DNA from: Brachypodium distachyon
Lineage: Eukaryota > Streptophyta > Magnoliopsida > Poales > Poaceae
Reading direction: 5' to 3'
Length of the DNA stretch: 64,000 nucleotides
NCBI RefSeq assembly: GCF_000005505.3
Contig: NC_016133.3
Coordinates: 39,335,237 to 39,399,236, forward strand
This document shows positions 53,501 through 64,000 of this stretch, piece after piece. Under the pieces are notes generated by a model. It was not told where the DNA came from, searched no databases, and worked only from the letters and a program-made list of their open reading frames with translations. The position numbers and the translations under genes were made by a program. Positions within the stretch are counted from its first letter, which is position 1, and every line of letters begins with the position of its first letter.

Positions 53501-54040
53501 TGAACAGTGAAGGTGACTGGGTAAGCACTTCCCTGACTCCCTTACCTTCCGAACCTATTCTGTTTCATTTTGTTCGATCACAATAGGCTATAGAGTGAAC
53601 AAAAGTTGCTTGAAATTGCTAACTGAGCATTTCAATCCCACCATAATGTCTTTTTAAGACTAGCAACACAATGACATTACATTTTACCACTTCGACTCGT
53701 ACAAAAGTTGGAATGCTAGAAATACGCAGCTATGGCGGTCTTTTTAAGACTAGCAACACAATGACATTACATTTTACCACTTCGACTCGTACAAAAGTTG
53801 GAATGCTAGAAATACGCAGCTATGGCGGTTTTGTATCTCACCATTCACCACCAACACAGTGTCTGCTGCTCCTATAGAACAGATCATGTTCAAGTGAGGT
53901 CCTAGAATATCTGCTGCTCCTAACCTCTCTTATTTTCGTCTGAATATTTGCAGACCGAGCATCCCTTACCCCAGCAGTACATTCATGCTTTCAAAGAAGG
54001 GCAGTTCACAACATTACCTGTATCTCACTCTGGTGCATGA
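50589..54040 (+). CDS. CAP1: Adenylyl cyclase-associated protein (CAP), actin monomer recycling
   Basis: Binds G-actin, helps release it from cofilin and recharge it with ATP; in plants needed for cell elongation and pollen tube growth. Ten exons: 50589-50867, 51001-51169, 51419-51483, 52269-52545, 52647-52800, 52912-53021, 53088-53143, 53218-53274, 53377-53520, 53954-54040. The joined frame gives 465 residues, near the Arabidopsis CAP1 length. The N-terminal helical domain runs from MEASLVGRLEAAVSRLEAL to the region of NLRDYVKRFYPLGPVW. A Pro/Ser linker (APSAPSPPSASLF) and a WH2-like segment (GLRKVTDDMKSKNR) follow. The C-terminal beta-helix (CARP) domain includes KWVVEHHIGNKGL, VYVFGCKDS, KVNNITMDKC and TISIDNTSGCQLYLS. 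Two Stowaway MITEs lie in introns 2 and 3 and a tandem duplication in intron 9. Confidence 0.96.
51205..51276. mobile_element. Stowaway MITE in CAP intron 2
   Basis: A 72-base hairpin, arms CTCCCTCCATTCTAAAATAA and TTATTTTGGGACGGAGGAG around GTGACGTGGATT/AATCCACGTCA. It makes up nearly a third of this 249-base intron. Confidence 0.9.
51854..51915. mobile_element. Minimal Stowaway-like element in CAP intron 3
   Basis: A 62-base inverted repeat, CTCCCTCTGTTCCTAAAT to ATTTAGGAATAGAGGGAG, with AAAACCACGACAAGT inside. The interior resembles the one in the element at 3767-3818, in opposite orientation. Confidence 0.8.
53648..53829. repeat. Exact 90-bp tandem duplication in CAP intron 9
   Basis: The sequence from GTCTTTTTAAGACTAGC to CGCAGCTATGGCG is present twice head to tail with a 90-base period and, as far as I can read, no mismatch. 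This indicates a recent duplication. It is inside the last intron and does not touch splice sites. Confidence 0.95.
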
Positions 54041-54394
54041 CCAGCACGTTCTCTCTTTTTAGATTAGCCTTTTCAAGCTCAGATATTGAGCTTTTCTGCA
54101 ATTTCTAAATAGAAATAATGACATATCCGGTGTCACATATATATGTGTGGATGTAAAATACTGCTTTGGAGCAACTTGTAATGAATGTAACGCCGCAATA
54201 GTACATCCAAACAAATACATTTTTTTTCCAGCTCACTGATATGCAAGTGCAAAAGTGCCTGCTGGCAATACAATCTCATCCTGTAAAATTTATATCTCCT
54301 TTCGTGTCATTTTTAGCATGACGAGAAGAAAAATCAAACTGGGTACTTGTATATATTTTGCACACATAACATCTATGGATCAGGATCAGGATCA

Positions 54395-56410
54395 TCAGCA
54401 GGATCCGGCGGCCAACTTTGCTCTGAGATCCTTCCTCAAGATCTTCCCCGACGGCGCCTTGGGGATGGAGGTTGCGAAGAAGACCTTCTGCAGCCGCTTG
54501 TAGAACACCACCTGCTTCGCCACGTACTGCTTGATCTCGTCCTCGGTGATGCCGGCGCCGTCCGACGGCACGACGAACGCCACGGGGATCTCGCCACTGG
54601 CGTCATCCTTCATCCTGGAATATTCAGACAGACAGCGGTCTGTCAGAACTGACCGGTGCAGGGTACAAGCTTAGGAGGCATGGAAAATTGTTGCCGCATT
54701 AATCGAAGGTAGAACTACTACTTACGGGACGACGGCGGCGTCGGCGATGCTGGGGTGGGCGATGAGCATGGCCTCGAGCTCGGCGGGGGCCACCTGGAAG
54801 CCCTTGTACTTGATGAGCTCCTTGAGCCGGTCCACGATGAAGATCTCGTCGTCGTCGTCCACGTAGCCTACGTCGCCGGTGTGGAGCCACCCGTCCTTGT
54901 CGACGGTCTCCGCCGTGGCGTCCGGGTTGTTAAGGTACCCTGCACGTTCATACCAAGGTCGGAAAACGCGTCAGCTTCAGCCCGGTCAAGACTGCCACAT
55001 TTGTTCGTCGTCCGTGCTGAAAAATCGGGTCCTCCTGATCACCTTTCATGATCTGCCTTCCCCTGATGCAAATCTCCCCTGGCTGGTTGCGGCCGAGGCA
55101 CAGGCCGGTCTCCGGGTCGACGATCTTGAGCTCGGCGTTCCTCACCACCGTGCCGCAGGCGCCGGACTTCACCGGCAACGGCTCCTTGGCGAACGCCATG
55201 CACATCGACAGCACCGGACCCGCCTCCGTCATCCCATATCCCTGCTCAAACAAAACCACAAAAATCTTAATTTACGCGTAGATATTCATGACTCGGTCAA
55301 AAGTTTCGATCGACAGTCGTCGTGTAGTCACACACACGCACGGCCGGTAAGGAAAAGTTCAACGCCAAAAGCAGTAGCTAGGTACAAACCACAAACCTGT
55401 CCGAGCACGGCACGGGGGAGCTTGGCGTGGACGATGTCCTGCAGCTCCTTGCCCATGGGAGCGGCGCCGGAGATGACCATGCGCACGGACGACAAGTCAT
55501 ACTTTCCAACAGCGTCGCTCTTGGCCATCTCCACGACGATGGGCGGAACCAGCGGCGCGATGGTGATCCCGTGCCGCTCCACGAGCTCGAACATCCTCAC
55601 CGTCTCGAACCGCTTCATGATCACCAGGGCCGCCCCCGCGCGCATCCCGCAGAGCAGGATGGAGTGGAGCGAGTAGACGTGGAACATGGGGAGCACGCAG
55701 AGCACGACGTCGTCTTCCCGGATGTGGAGGTTCGGGTTGTCCCCGTCCACTAGCTGGGACACGCTGGTGACCAGGCCCCGGTGCAAGAGCATGACGCCCT
55801 TGGGGAGCCCCGTGGTGCCGGACGAGTAAGGGAGCGCCACCACGTCGTTGGCCACGTCGATGCGGGTCTCCGGAAGTGAGGCGGCGTCCTCCGTGGCTGC
55901 CAGGTCGGCGAAGGATGTACACCCTTCGGCTCCAACGCCGGTGGCGACGATTGTGACGCCGGTGAGGTTTTGTACCTTGGAGACGAAGGCGGGCTCGGTG
56001 ATGACGACCGTGGCGCCGGACGCGGATACCTGCTTGGCGATCTCGGGCGGGGTGTGGAGCGGGTTGGCGGTGGTGGTGACGGCGCCGAGGCGGGAGGCGG
56101 CGAGGAAGGCGAGCGCGAACTCGACGGAGTTGGGGAGGAGGAGCATCACGACGCTGCCGTGGCGGACGCCCAGGGAACGGTGGAAGCCGGCGGCCACGCG
56201 CAGGGAGAGTGCGTGCACGTCGCCCAGCGTCAAGGTCTCGCCCGTGGCGCCGTCGATGAGGCAGGCGCGGTCGCGGCGGGAGGCCAGGCGCTCGAAGACG
56301 TAGTCGTGCAGCGGGAGGTGGTCTGGGATCGCGATGTCCGGCAGCGTCGACCGGAAGATCACCGTCGACGTCTCGGCCTCGGCGGCCCCGTGCTCCGGCA
56401 ACGAGCCCAT
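54395..56410 (-). CDS. 4CL: 4-coumarate:CoA ligase
   Basis: Activates hydroxycinnamic acids to CoA thioesters through an adenylate, the branch point to lignin, flavonoids and other phenylpropanoids; cytosolic. Four exons on the minus strand: 56410-55397, 55241-55043, 54939-54726, 54614-54395, giving 548 residues, the normal length. AMP-binding box I is [16 protein letters not shown] (193-208); the YGMTEAGPV motif follows the first intron; box II is GEICIRG (393-399). [20 protein letters not shown] and the C-terminal Lys of [13 protein letters not shown] complete the adenylate-forming set. The first intron falls right after VLGQ, just before GYGMTEAG. Which 4CL isoform or substrate group it belongs to is not decided here. 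It faces CAP tail to tail with 354 bases between stop codons. Confidence 0.95.
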
Positions 56411-56561
56411 TTTTAGTTCCGGCCTTCCGGGTGGGTAAGAAGGAGATGACTTGGCGCCGATTTCTTGTTCTGGCTTCGTTTTGTAGCTGGATTTGGTGGA
56501 GCTGTGGAATGGAATGGGAAGAACACTGAGTCCTGATGAGTGAATTAGCTCAAGGATTGGT

Positions 56562-56569
56562 ACTTATAG
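56562..56569 (-). promoter_or_regulatory. TATA-like box of 4CL
   Basis: The minus strand reads CTATAAGT about 155 bases upstream of the ATG. Position and sequence fit a TATA box with a leader of about 120 bases. Confidence 0.5.
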
Positions 56570-57274
56570 TAGAGGGGCCGGGGGAAATGGTGTTTGGTGG
56601 GGATCTTGGGTCATGGAACGGTTGTGCTCTGTGAGAAGCTGACTAGAGACCGGGTCTAGCACAGGCTGGTGGGAGCGCATTTTTAAACTCCACCGGCTGA
56701 GCAACATGAACAATGCATTCCACGCTACTGTGCTGAATATTTTTTTATGGGGCAGCTGGTTAATGCGCGATTAGCTGGGTCGGAATTTTTTTTCATCCCA
56801 AACTAGAGTTGGGACTCGCAATATTTAACCTTCTGTAAATCGTACCTCACCATCCTATACTCTGTCCACCCACTCCCTGCTTCTGCTCGAGTCGTTGTTC
56901 ATCCCCTCTCCTCTCGTTGATGTCATTTCCTCTCTTTTTTCTCTCCGTGCCGCTCTTCTTCCTTTCCTCTGTGAGATGTTCTCTCCTACTCCAACTTCGG
57001 CAAACTTCTGCTACAAAGCGTGGTTGCCATCACCGGTTGTTGGCAGTGTATTCTACTACTTGACACCTACCGTGACATTTGCTGACAATGGTGCCAGGAT
57101 TCCACAGGGATTGGCCATGCAAAGGGGATGAGAAAGAGGGAGTAGAATGGTTCGCCTCAATGACAGACATATCCTCAAACTTGGAGATCAGTCATTGTTC
57201 CTTGGTGGGATAAACATATGGCCACATCATTAGCCACTCCACCTGTGGTTGGTTTCAGTTTTTCTTCTTCTTAT
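56570..57274. other. Intergenic: 4CL upstream region
   Basis: Contains the presumed 4CL promoter. I see no other gene; the 78-codon frame near 56895 has no domain. The retrotransposon target duplication begins at 57270. Confidence 0.5.
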
Positions 57275-57699
57275 TGTTACGAACGCGACAAGCAAGAACG
57301 AAAAACGAAAAAAAAATCACAGCACAAGGACACATGGATTCAATGTGGAAAACCCTCCAAACAACGAGGGGAAAAACCACGGGCGCCAGTCAGCGAAACT
57401 TCACTACATGGAAGTGTTTACAACGCCTGGGAGATTTCACGAACTCAACTCGTGCGAACTCAGCCCAAAACGGCGGCATACAAGGGGTATTTATAGCAGG
57501 AGCATTAGTACAAGTCAGATCCGTAACGGTCACACCGGAAGTTCCGGTTGGAGGCCGGAAGTTTCGCATATTCTTTAATATCCGGAAGTTCCGCAGCAAG
57601 TTCCGCAATTTCCCGAAAAGTAACAGAGAGCATCCGGAGGTTCGACCGGAAGTTGGGCCGGAACTCCCGGCCCCTGGGAATTTGGAACACAAACCAACA
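57275..57699 (-). repeat. 3' LTR of the copia element
   Basis: 425 bases, TGTTACGAACGCGACAAGCA at the left edge and TTGGAACACAAACCAACA at the right edge. Several GGAAGTTCCG-type palindromic words lie between 57535 and 57670. Pairs with 61842-62270. Confidence 0.95.
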
Positions 57700-57807
57700 A
57701 ACTCCACCTTGAGACAAATTCCTCCTTATAGCAAATTCCTCCTTGTAGCATCAACAACTCCTGAAACAAACAAAGAAAACATTTTTGGTGCTAACAGCCA
57801 CTAGGGG

Positions 57808-58185
57808 CTAAACAGTTATAACAACTAAGCTTGAGCATAGCTCAAACTTATCAATAGGAACAGTCTTTATCATTATATCAGCAGGATTATCATGAGTGCT
57901 GATCTTGCATACCTTCAATTTACCTTGTGCAACAACGTCACGAACAAAATGATACTTGACATCAATGTGCTTGGTTCTCTCATGTAGCATCTGATCCTTA
58001 GTAAGGTAAATGGCACTTTGACTGACACAAAACAGGTTAATGCAAGAAACATCTTGACAAAGCTCAGCATATAAACTCTTCAACCAAACAGATTCTTTGC
58101 AAGCTTCAGCAATAGTCATATATTCTGCTTCGGTTGTAGATGAGCAACAACTGGTTGCAGTGTTGTCTTCCAACTCACAGCACAT
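57808..58185 (-). pseudogene. Copia RNase H, C-terminal end
   Basis: Encodes TTEAEYMTIAEACKESVWLK, LFCVSQSAIYLTKD and HERTKHIDVKYHFVRD, the RNase H end of a copia polyprotein. Its beginning is out of frame with the preceding segment (break near 58140). Further frame changes lie near 58345 and 58500, around the segment YFSAVSSLMYAMVCSRSDLS. Confidence 0.9.
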
Positions 58186-58436
58186 CTACCTATCGTGAAC
58201 ACATAACCTGTGAGGGATCTCCTCTTATCCAAGTCAGTAGCAAAATCTGAATCCACATAACTAGCAAGTCCCTTATCAGTCTTGCCAAACTTCAAGCAAG
58301 TATTGGATGTGCCACGGAGGTACCTGAAAATCCACTGAACAGCTTTTCAATGTTTTTTTACCGGGATTAGCCATGTAACGACTGACCAAACTCATAGCAT
58401 ATGATAAATCAGAACGTGAACAAACCATGGCATACA

Positions 58437-59705
58437 TCAAGGAACTAACAGCACTAAAATAGGAAACTCGTGATATATACTCAATATCTTCATCAGAAGT
58501 AGACATTGCAACGCTGACAACTTGAAATGAGAAGCAATAGCAGTACTGACACACTTTGCATAATGCATATTAAAACGGTGAAGTACTTTCTCAATGTAAC
58601 TTTGCTGACTAAGAAATAGCAATCTAGATTTTCTGTCCCTTTTAATTTTCATACCTAGGATTTTCTTAGCAGCACCAAGATCTTTCATCTCAAATTCACT
58701 ACTTAGTTGTGCTTTCAAAGTATTGATTACTTTCATGCTCTTGGTAGCAATTAACATATCATCAACATATAACAAGTATATAGGTGATTCATCAACAAAT
58801 TTAATGTAGACACAACTGTCATACTGAGATCTACTAAAGCCACGTGAGATCATAAATGAATCAAACCTTTTATACCATTGTCTAGGAGATTGCTTCAAAC
58901 CATAAAAGGACTTCTTGAACTTACACACAAACTTCTCTTTACCAGGAACTATGAACCCTTCAGGTTGGTCCATGTATATTTCCTCCTCAAGCTCTCCATG
59001 CAAAAATGCAGTTTTCACATGTAACTGCTCAAGCTCAAGATCATGCATAGCAACAATACCAAAGAAAGTACGGATGGAATTATGCTTTATCACTGGAGAG
59101 AACACATCATTGTAATCAATACCTGGTATTTGACTAAAACTTTTTGCCACTAACCTTGCCTTAAACCTCATAGGCTCATTAGGAGACAAACCCTCATTTC
59201 TCTTGAAAATCCACTTGCAGCGAACGGCCTTTTTTTGTTTAGGCAAGGGCACAACATCCCATGTGCCATTCTTCTCAAGAGATTGCATCTCCTCTTGCAT
59301 GACAGACAACCACTTTACACGGTCGCCGGAAACAACAGCTTCATTATATGTGGCCGGTTCATTATCATGCTCCACCTGTTCTGCACAACTCAAAGCATAA
59401 TAACCAAGATCACACTCTTCAATTAAACGTGGGCGATGAACTTTATTTCTCTTTGGACGGTCAGCTGCAATAGACCGTGTGGGTTGCTGCAAAATAGGTG
59501 GTGAGGGTGGAACAATATCATCATTATTATCATCATTGTTCCCATCATCATTACCATGATCAACCTGAACATCATCGTTGTCAACAATTTCATCAACGTG
59601 CTCCACCTGCACTTTAAATCTCTCCTCTTCAATGCGAGAGGCATCAGTGGGCAAAGTATCATGATACATAACTTTTTCATTAAAGACAACATTCCTGCTC
59701 AGCAA
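58437..59705 (-). pseudogene. Copia reverse transcriptase segment
   Basis: An open stretch of 422 codons. Markers in order: NGTWDVVPLPKQKKAVRCKW, RLVAKSFSQIPGIDYNDVFS, LHVKTAFLHGELEEEIYMDQ, KSFYGLKQSPRQWYKRFD, and the catalytic YVDDMLIA near 58760. Normally part of one long polyprotein; here it is cut off upstream by an in-frame TGA at 59727-59729 and downstream by a frame change near 58500. Confidence 0.93.
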
Positions 59706-59726
59706 AATCTTTTTAGTTTCAAGATT

Positions 59727-60571
59727 TCACAACCTGAAAGCTTTAACTCCAGAACCATAGCCAAGAAAAATGCACTTAACAGCTCTAAGTTCTAACTTTC
59801 CATTATCAACGTGAGCATAAGCGGTGCAACCGAAAACTCTCAACCGTGAATAATCAGCAGGTTTACCAGACCATACCTCAATGGGAGTTTTCTTGTCAAG
59901 TGGAATAGAAGGTGACCTATTTATGAGGTAGCATGCGGTGGAAGCTGCCTCAACCCAAAAACGCCTGCCCAAATCTGCATTGGACAGCACGCAACGGGCC
60001 CTCGAGATGATGGTTCTATTCATGCGTTCAGCCATGCCATTTTGCTGTGGAGTACGGGCAACCGTGTAGTGCCTAACCACACCATCATTGCTGCGATACT
60101 CCTCAAACTCATCAGAAATAAATTCACCACCATTATCAGTACGCAAAATTTTCACCTTCCTTTCAGTTTGCTTTTCTACCATAACTTTCCACTTCTTGAA
60201 TGCACCAAAAACATCAGATTTATGTTTCAGAAAATAAGGCCAAACTTTCTTGAGTAATCATCAATAATGGTAAGCATGTAATTAGCACCACCAATAGAAG
60301 TCTTACGGGAGGGTCCCCAAACATCAGCATGCACATAATCTAATATGTCTTTGGTGGTATGAACAGAAGAAATGAACTTAACCCTTTTGTGCTTACCATA
60401 AACGCAGTGCTCACAAAACTCAATCTTACTCAAGTTGCATCCATTGATCAGCTCTCTCTTTACCAACTCTGCCATCCCATGTTCACTCATATGTCGTTTT
60501 TGCACAATCATTAGAATCATTAGGTGTAACGGCAGCAGCAAAACCAGGCAAAGTGCTACCTCTAAGAACAT
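59727..60571 (-). pseudogene. Copia integrase segment
   Basis: Two overlapping frames. The first carries the zinc-binding end FCEHCVYGKHKR and the first catalytic region YVHADVWGP, DDYSRK; one base is missing near 60243 and the frame then closes. The second carries the later catalytic marks TDNGGEF and TPQQNGMAERMNR, then the FWVEAASTACYLINRSP and GCTAYAHV blocks, and ends in the TGA at 59727. The join with the gag-protease frame upstream is also broken near 60500. Confidence 0.92.
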
Positions 60572-61802
60572 ATAATTTGGCAGAATTCATATCACTTATC
60601 ATGTGAATGAGAAAACCCCTAGATACCTTTAGAAGTCTACGCCCACCGGCGTACTTGTCCTCGTCACAGTCCATGGTACTTAGCGAGATCAAATTTCTTG
60701 CCATTCTTGGTATGTGCTTCACCTTTTTCAACGTGCGTGTCATGCCATCATGGGTCTTGATCTGAACGGAATCAACACCAACAATATGACAAGGATTGTC
60801 ATTGCCCACACGCACAAAATCTCCAGTCTGCACAGACTCATAAGAACTGAACCAATCCTTTTTACAACAAATATGAAAGGAACATGCTGTATCAAGAATC
60901 CATTCATCATCAGGGGAAGCACAAGCAGCAAGAACAACGAGGCATTCATCCTCAGACCTGTCGGTAGAAGCGACAGCGACCTTACCATTACCATCGGACT
61001 TGTCTTTCGGTTTGTAGGTACCGTTCCTTTTCTCCTTTTTTCGCAATTTGTAACAAACCTCAATAACATGATTATTTTTCTTACAATATCTGCAGAACTT
61101 ATCTTTTCCTCGGAACTTTGAACGAGCTTTTCCGTCCCGGCTCTTATCTCGGTTGCCATAGTTGTTGTTCCTCTGCTCGGTCCTGCCACGAACCTGCAGA
61201 ATTTCTGCCTTTGACGACGACCCATCGGTGTGCACCATGGAATTCATCTTTTCTTTCTGTCTAAGTGCTTCTGAAACCTCATTAAGGGTTAGAGAGTCAT
61301 GGCTATAAAGAATTGAATCGCAAAAATTTGTATAGGAACTAGGCAACGAGCATAAGAGTAAGATGGCTAAATCCTCATCATCATACTTAATCTCCAAAGC
61401 TTGCAAGTCAGAAACTATCTCTCTAAAAACAGTTATATGAGATATTACCGATTCACCTTCTTGTAGCTTATGGGTAAACAACTTCATCTTTACATGCATC
61501 TTACTGGTTAGATCTTTAGACATGCAGATTGATTCCAGTTTCAGCCACAGGGCTGCTGCGGATTTCTCCTCCAACACTTCTTGCAAAATATTATTGGATA
61601 GATGAAGTTGAATCAGTGACAAAGCCTTACGATCTTTGCTTTTCTCTTCGGCAGTCCACTCCTTTTCATCCTTCTTGCCGAAGGAATCAAGCGCTTCATC
61701 TAGATCTGAAGTTTGGGGAAGAATCGTCCGCATCTTCACTTGCCACAACGAGAATCGTGTGGTGTAGTCCAGCTGCGGCAGATCAAACTTTAAGGTAGAC
61801 AT
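60483..61802 (-). pseudogene. Copia gag and protease segment
   Basis: An open frame of 439 codons from an ATG at 61802, 25 bases from the primer binding site. Gag features include FSLWQVKMRTIL and SLIQLHLSNNIL; the zinc knuckle CRYCKKNNHVIEVC is at about 61094-61053; the protease active site is WILDTACSFHICC, with ARNLISLSTMD following. The frame ends early at 60483 instead of running into integrase. Confidence 0.94.
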
Positions 61803-61826
61803 GTCGCAAACCTAGGCGGAACCTGA

Positions 61827-61838
61827 GGCTCTGATACC
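61827..61838 (-). other. Primer binding site of the copia element
   Basis: On the minus strand GGTATCAGAGCC begins four bases inside the 5' LTR edge. This is complementary to the 3' end of plant initiator methionine tRNA, as in most copia elements; this copy seems to have lost the usual leading T. Confidence 0.85.
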
Positions 61839-61841
61839 TCT

Positions 61842-62270
61842 TGTTATGAACGCGACAAGCAAGAACGAAGAACGAACAAGAAATCATAGCACAAGTACAC
61901 ATGGATTAAACGTGAAAAACCCTCTCAAACAACGAGAGGGGAAAAAACGCGGGCGCCAGTCAACGAAACTTCACTATATGGGAGTGTTTACAACGCCTGA
62001 GAGATTTCACGAACTCAACTCGTGCAAACTCAGCCCAAAACGGCGGCATACAAGGAGTATTTATAGCAGAAACATTAGAATAAGTCAGATCTGAAACGGT
62101 CACACCGAAAGTTCCGGTTGGAGGCTGAAAGTTCCGCATATTTCTTGAATATACGAAAGTTCCACAGCAAGTTCCGCAATTTTCCGAAAAATAACAGAAA
62201 ACATCCGGAGGTTCGGCCGGAAGTTGGGCCGGAACTTCTGACCCCTGGAAATTTGGAACACAAACCAACA
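61842..62270 (-). repeat. 5' LTR of the copia element
   Basis: 429 bases, from TGTTATGAACGCGACAAGCA to TTGGAACACAAACCAACA. Pairs with 57275-57699; differences are mostly single-base changes and a few short indels. Confidence 0.95.
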
Positions 62271-64000
62271 CTTATGCACACGCTGCATGCTACACATCGA
62301 TGATACATTTGGGATACAAGATACATACTGTTCTTATCGACGATGAGCTGATACCACGAAGGTTTTCTGCTTGCTCGTTGAGTCGTTGCCTCGTTGGTGA
62401 TCACAAGTCACAAATGGTCGTATCAAGTGCACAAGCTGACAAGCTGTGCCAAATTCACCTTATGTGCGGCTGAGTGGTGGGCCTGAGACACAATGCCAGA
62501 GAAGGTTGGTGAACATATGTTTGACTAATACACCTCCCTGATCAGCCACGCCAGCCCCACCAACCGTGTGTGCGTGGGAAGCATCCGTCCACAGGCGCTC
62601 GGGTGGTCTCCGGACTATGGATCGATTTCGGTGGGGACTCCGGGACTCGGCGTGCCGCGACGGACCTAATCCGGTGACGTCAACGCTTGGACTCTGCTAC
62701 CCTGCGCGGCTGCGCCGTTGTTGGGTGGGGCACGCTCGTAGCGGTCGGATCAGGGACCCTGCCAATCGTGTCCGTTGGGAGGGGCGCACGAGTCAAACTC
62801 GTGGCTTCGACTTTCCAATGGCTACCAACCCACTTCTGTGTCTCTTTGATAAACTACTCCGTACACTATACCCATTGCTATCTGGCATGCAGAAAACACT
62901 GGGGGCGTAGGAGGAAGTGACGAACCATTGTCGCTGTCAGTCGCATCTTACAAGTTAACGGTCGATGGCAGTAGTACCAAATTTTATGTAAAGAATCCAT
63001 CCGTCCCGAAATAACTGAATCCACTTGTCACATACAATGCATATTAACGATTGATTTTGTCAAAACATTTTTCTAACAAATAAAAAAGGGCAACAGAAAC
63101 AGAAACGAGGTCACTTTATTTTGTAACGATAAATTTTCTACTCCATATTTTGTTTTTTGAGAAACCATATTCTAGGACCTGTCACTTTTTTTTAGAGGAA
63201 GGACCTGTCACATATAACCGGGCTGAAATTCGATTCACATGTGGACTAAGAAATAAAATGGTTCGGCCCTTGAGCGATGCGGACCAGAGTGAAATAGTTC
63301 CATGGGCCAATACCGACCAGAGTACAGATGTGGTTTTTACATGGGCCACTTTTCAGATTACGCACGCATCAAGAATTGAAACGTGGTCCCTAAAAAAACG
63401 AATTGAAACATGGTAGTGGAACTTCTCTCATGTGTGCGTACCCCCTAAAAAACAAATGTGTGCATACAAAGAACATGGGTGGTTGACGGCTTGACGCGGC
63501 CTTTGTCGTGCCCTTTTTCACCTTCCTAAATTTCTGACTGTAAAATTTCTTAGGTACGGAGTACTCCGTACGTCCTTTGCTTGGGAACACGTTACACGTG
63601 CTGCTGTTTTTTCATTTGTTTCCCCTAAAATGGGCTAGCCAGGAGTAGTAGCTTAACGCTGCTAGCTAATCTCAGTTTTTTTCAGCCGCCTATATTTAAT
63701 TTGTAAATACATTAAGATCAGACGATCGAGATACAAAGTACAATCAGATTGAGCTGGTTTCACGAAAGAAATTAAAAACGTGCGAAAAAAATCAAACTAT
63801 TTGTATTGAGAAAAATTGACCAGACTAATCGACGCTCAATGCCTAGACTTGCACGGGGCCGGACCGGGGTAGCTTTCTGCCCGTGGCAACCCGACGGGGG
63901 CAAATCGGCATGCCCGACGAACACGGAAAAAATGGCTTGATCCATCCATTGATCAGCAGGTTGATCGCGTCACACCGCCGGAAATTCCACGAGGCACGAG
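62271..64000. other. Intergenic, no gene seen
   Basis: Two GC-richer stretches (about 62540-62830 and 63830-64000) contain only short open frames with no domain I recognise. Near 63000 there is a possible half Stowaway end (CCATCCGTCCCGAAATAACT) with no partner. The small palindrome ACGGAGTACTCCGT is at about 63557. Confidence 0.5.

Larger units (their letters stand above)
57275..62270 (-). mobile_element. Ty1/copia LTR retrotransposon, complete but disabled
   Basis: A 4,996-base element on the minus strand. LTRs: 57275-57699 (3' LTR) and 61842-62270 (5' LTR), each starting TGTT and ending AACA. A perfect 5-base duplication CTTAT flanks it (57270-57274 and 62271-62275). The primer binding site GGTATCAGAGCC (minus strand, 61838-61827) is of the initiator Met tRNA type, and a purine run (AAGGTGGAG) precedes the 3' LTR. 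Order gag, protease, integrase, RT, RNase H is that of copia. The polyprotein is broken in several places, so it cannot act alone. By eye the two LTRs differ at roughly one base in ten over their first 145 positions, so the insertion is not recent. Confidence 0.97.

Overview
This is a grass nuclear genome window, most likely from a pooid (Brachypodium, Triticeae or oat type). The evidence is intron-bearing plant genes with GC-rich first exons, many Stowaway-type inverted repeats beginning CTCCCTCC, and protein families whose closest remembered relatives are rice and Arabidopsis. I could not run a search, so the species is not fixed.

Layout. 1-4.8 kb: plastid 3-phosphoglycerate dehydrogenase (serine synthesis), minus strand. 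4.8-17.3 kb: a repeat nest with copy A of a 1.3-1.4 kb dispersed repeat, three degenerate copies of a local repeat unit, a LINE reverse transcriptase fragment split by a 2.2 kb insertion, and a hAT-type MITE. 17.4-19.6 kb: a land-plant glycerol-3-phosphate acyltransferase (GPAT), plus strand, followed at once by copy B of the dispersed repeat. 21-25.4 kb: MITEs and a LINE tail. 25.4-28.7 kb: single-exon PPR-DYW organellar RNA editing factor, minus strand. 29.6-34.3 kb: ecdysoneless/SGT1-like protein, minus strand, five exons. 35.7-40.3 kb: DUF676-type serine esterase, minus strand, ten exons, with a 5'-truncated LINE and a deleted PIF/Harbinger transposase just upstream. 43.5-48.7 kb: DUF7815 protein with a repeated DDWQxF-type motif, minus strand. 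48.9-50.4 kb: a Tourist-like MITE and a long-TIR Mutator-like element. 50.6-54.0 kb: adenylyl cyclase-associated protein (CAP, actin recycling), plus strand, ten exons. 54.4-56.4 kb: 4-coumarate:CoA ligase, minus strand, tail to tail with CAP. 57.3-62.3 kb: complete but decayed Ty1/copia retrotransposon with both LTRs and a perfect 5-bp target duplication. 62.3-64 kb: no gene seen.

Exon coordinates were set by hand from GT/AG sites and checked by frame: every multi-exon model sums to a multiple of three and ends in a stop. The host genes do not form an obvious pathway cluster. GPAT and 4CL both feed extracellular lipid and phenylpropanoid polymers, but they lie 35 kb apart with unrelated genes between them.

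No convincing new biological system was found. The most useful leads are the DDWQxF motif array, the 48-codon reading frame carried by the dispersed repeat (intact in one copy, shifted in the other), the split LINE with its 9-bp duplication, the degenerate phosphatase-like half of the GPAT, and several MITEs with exact target duplications, some inside host introns.
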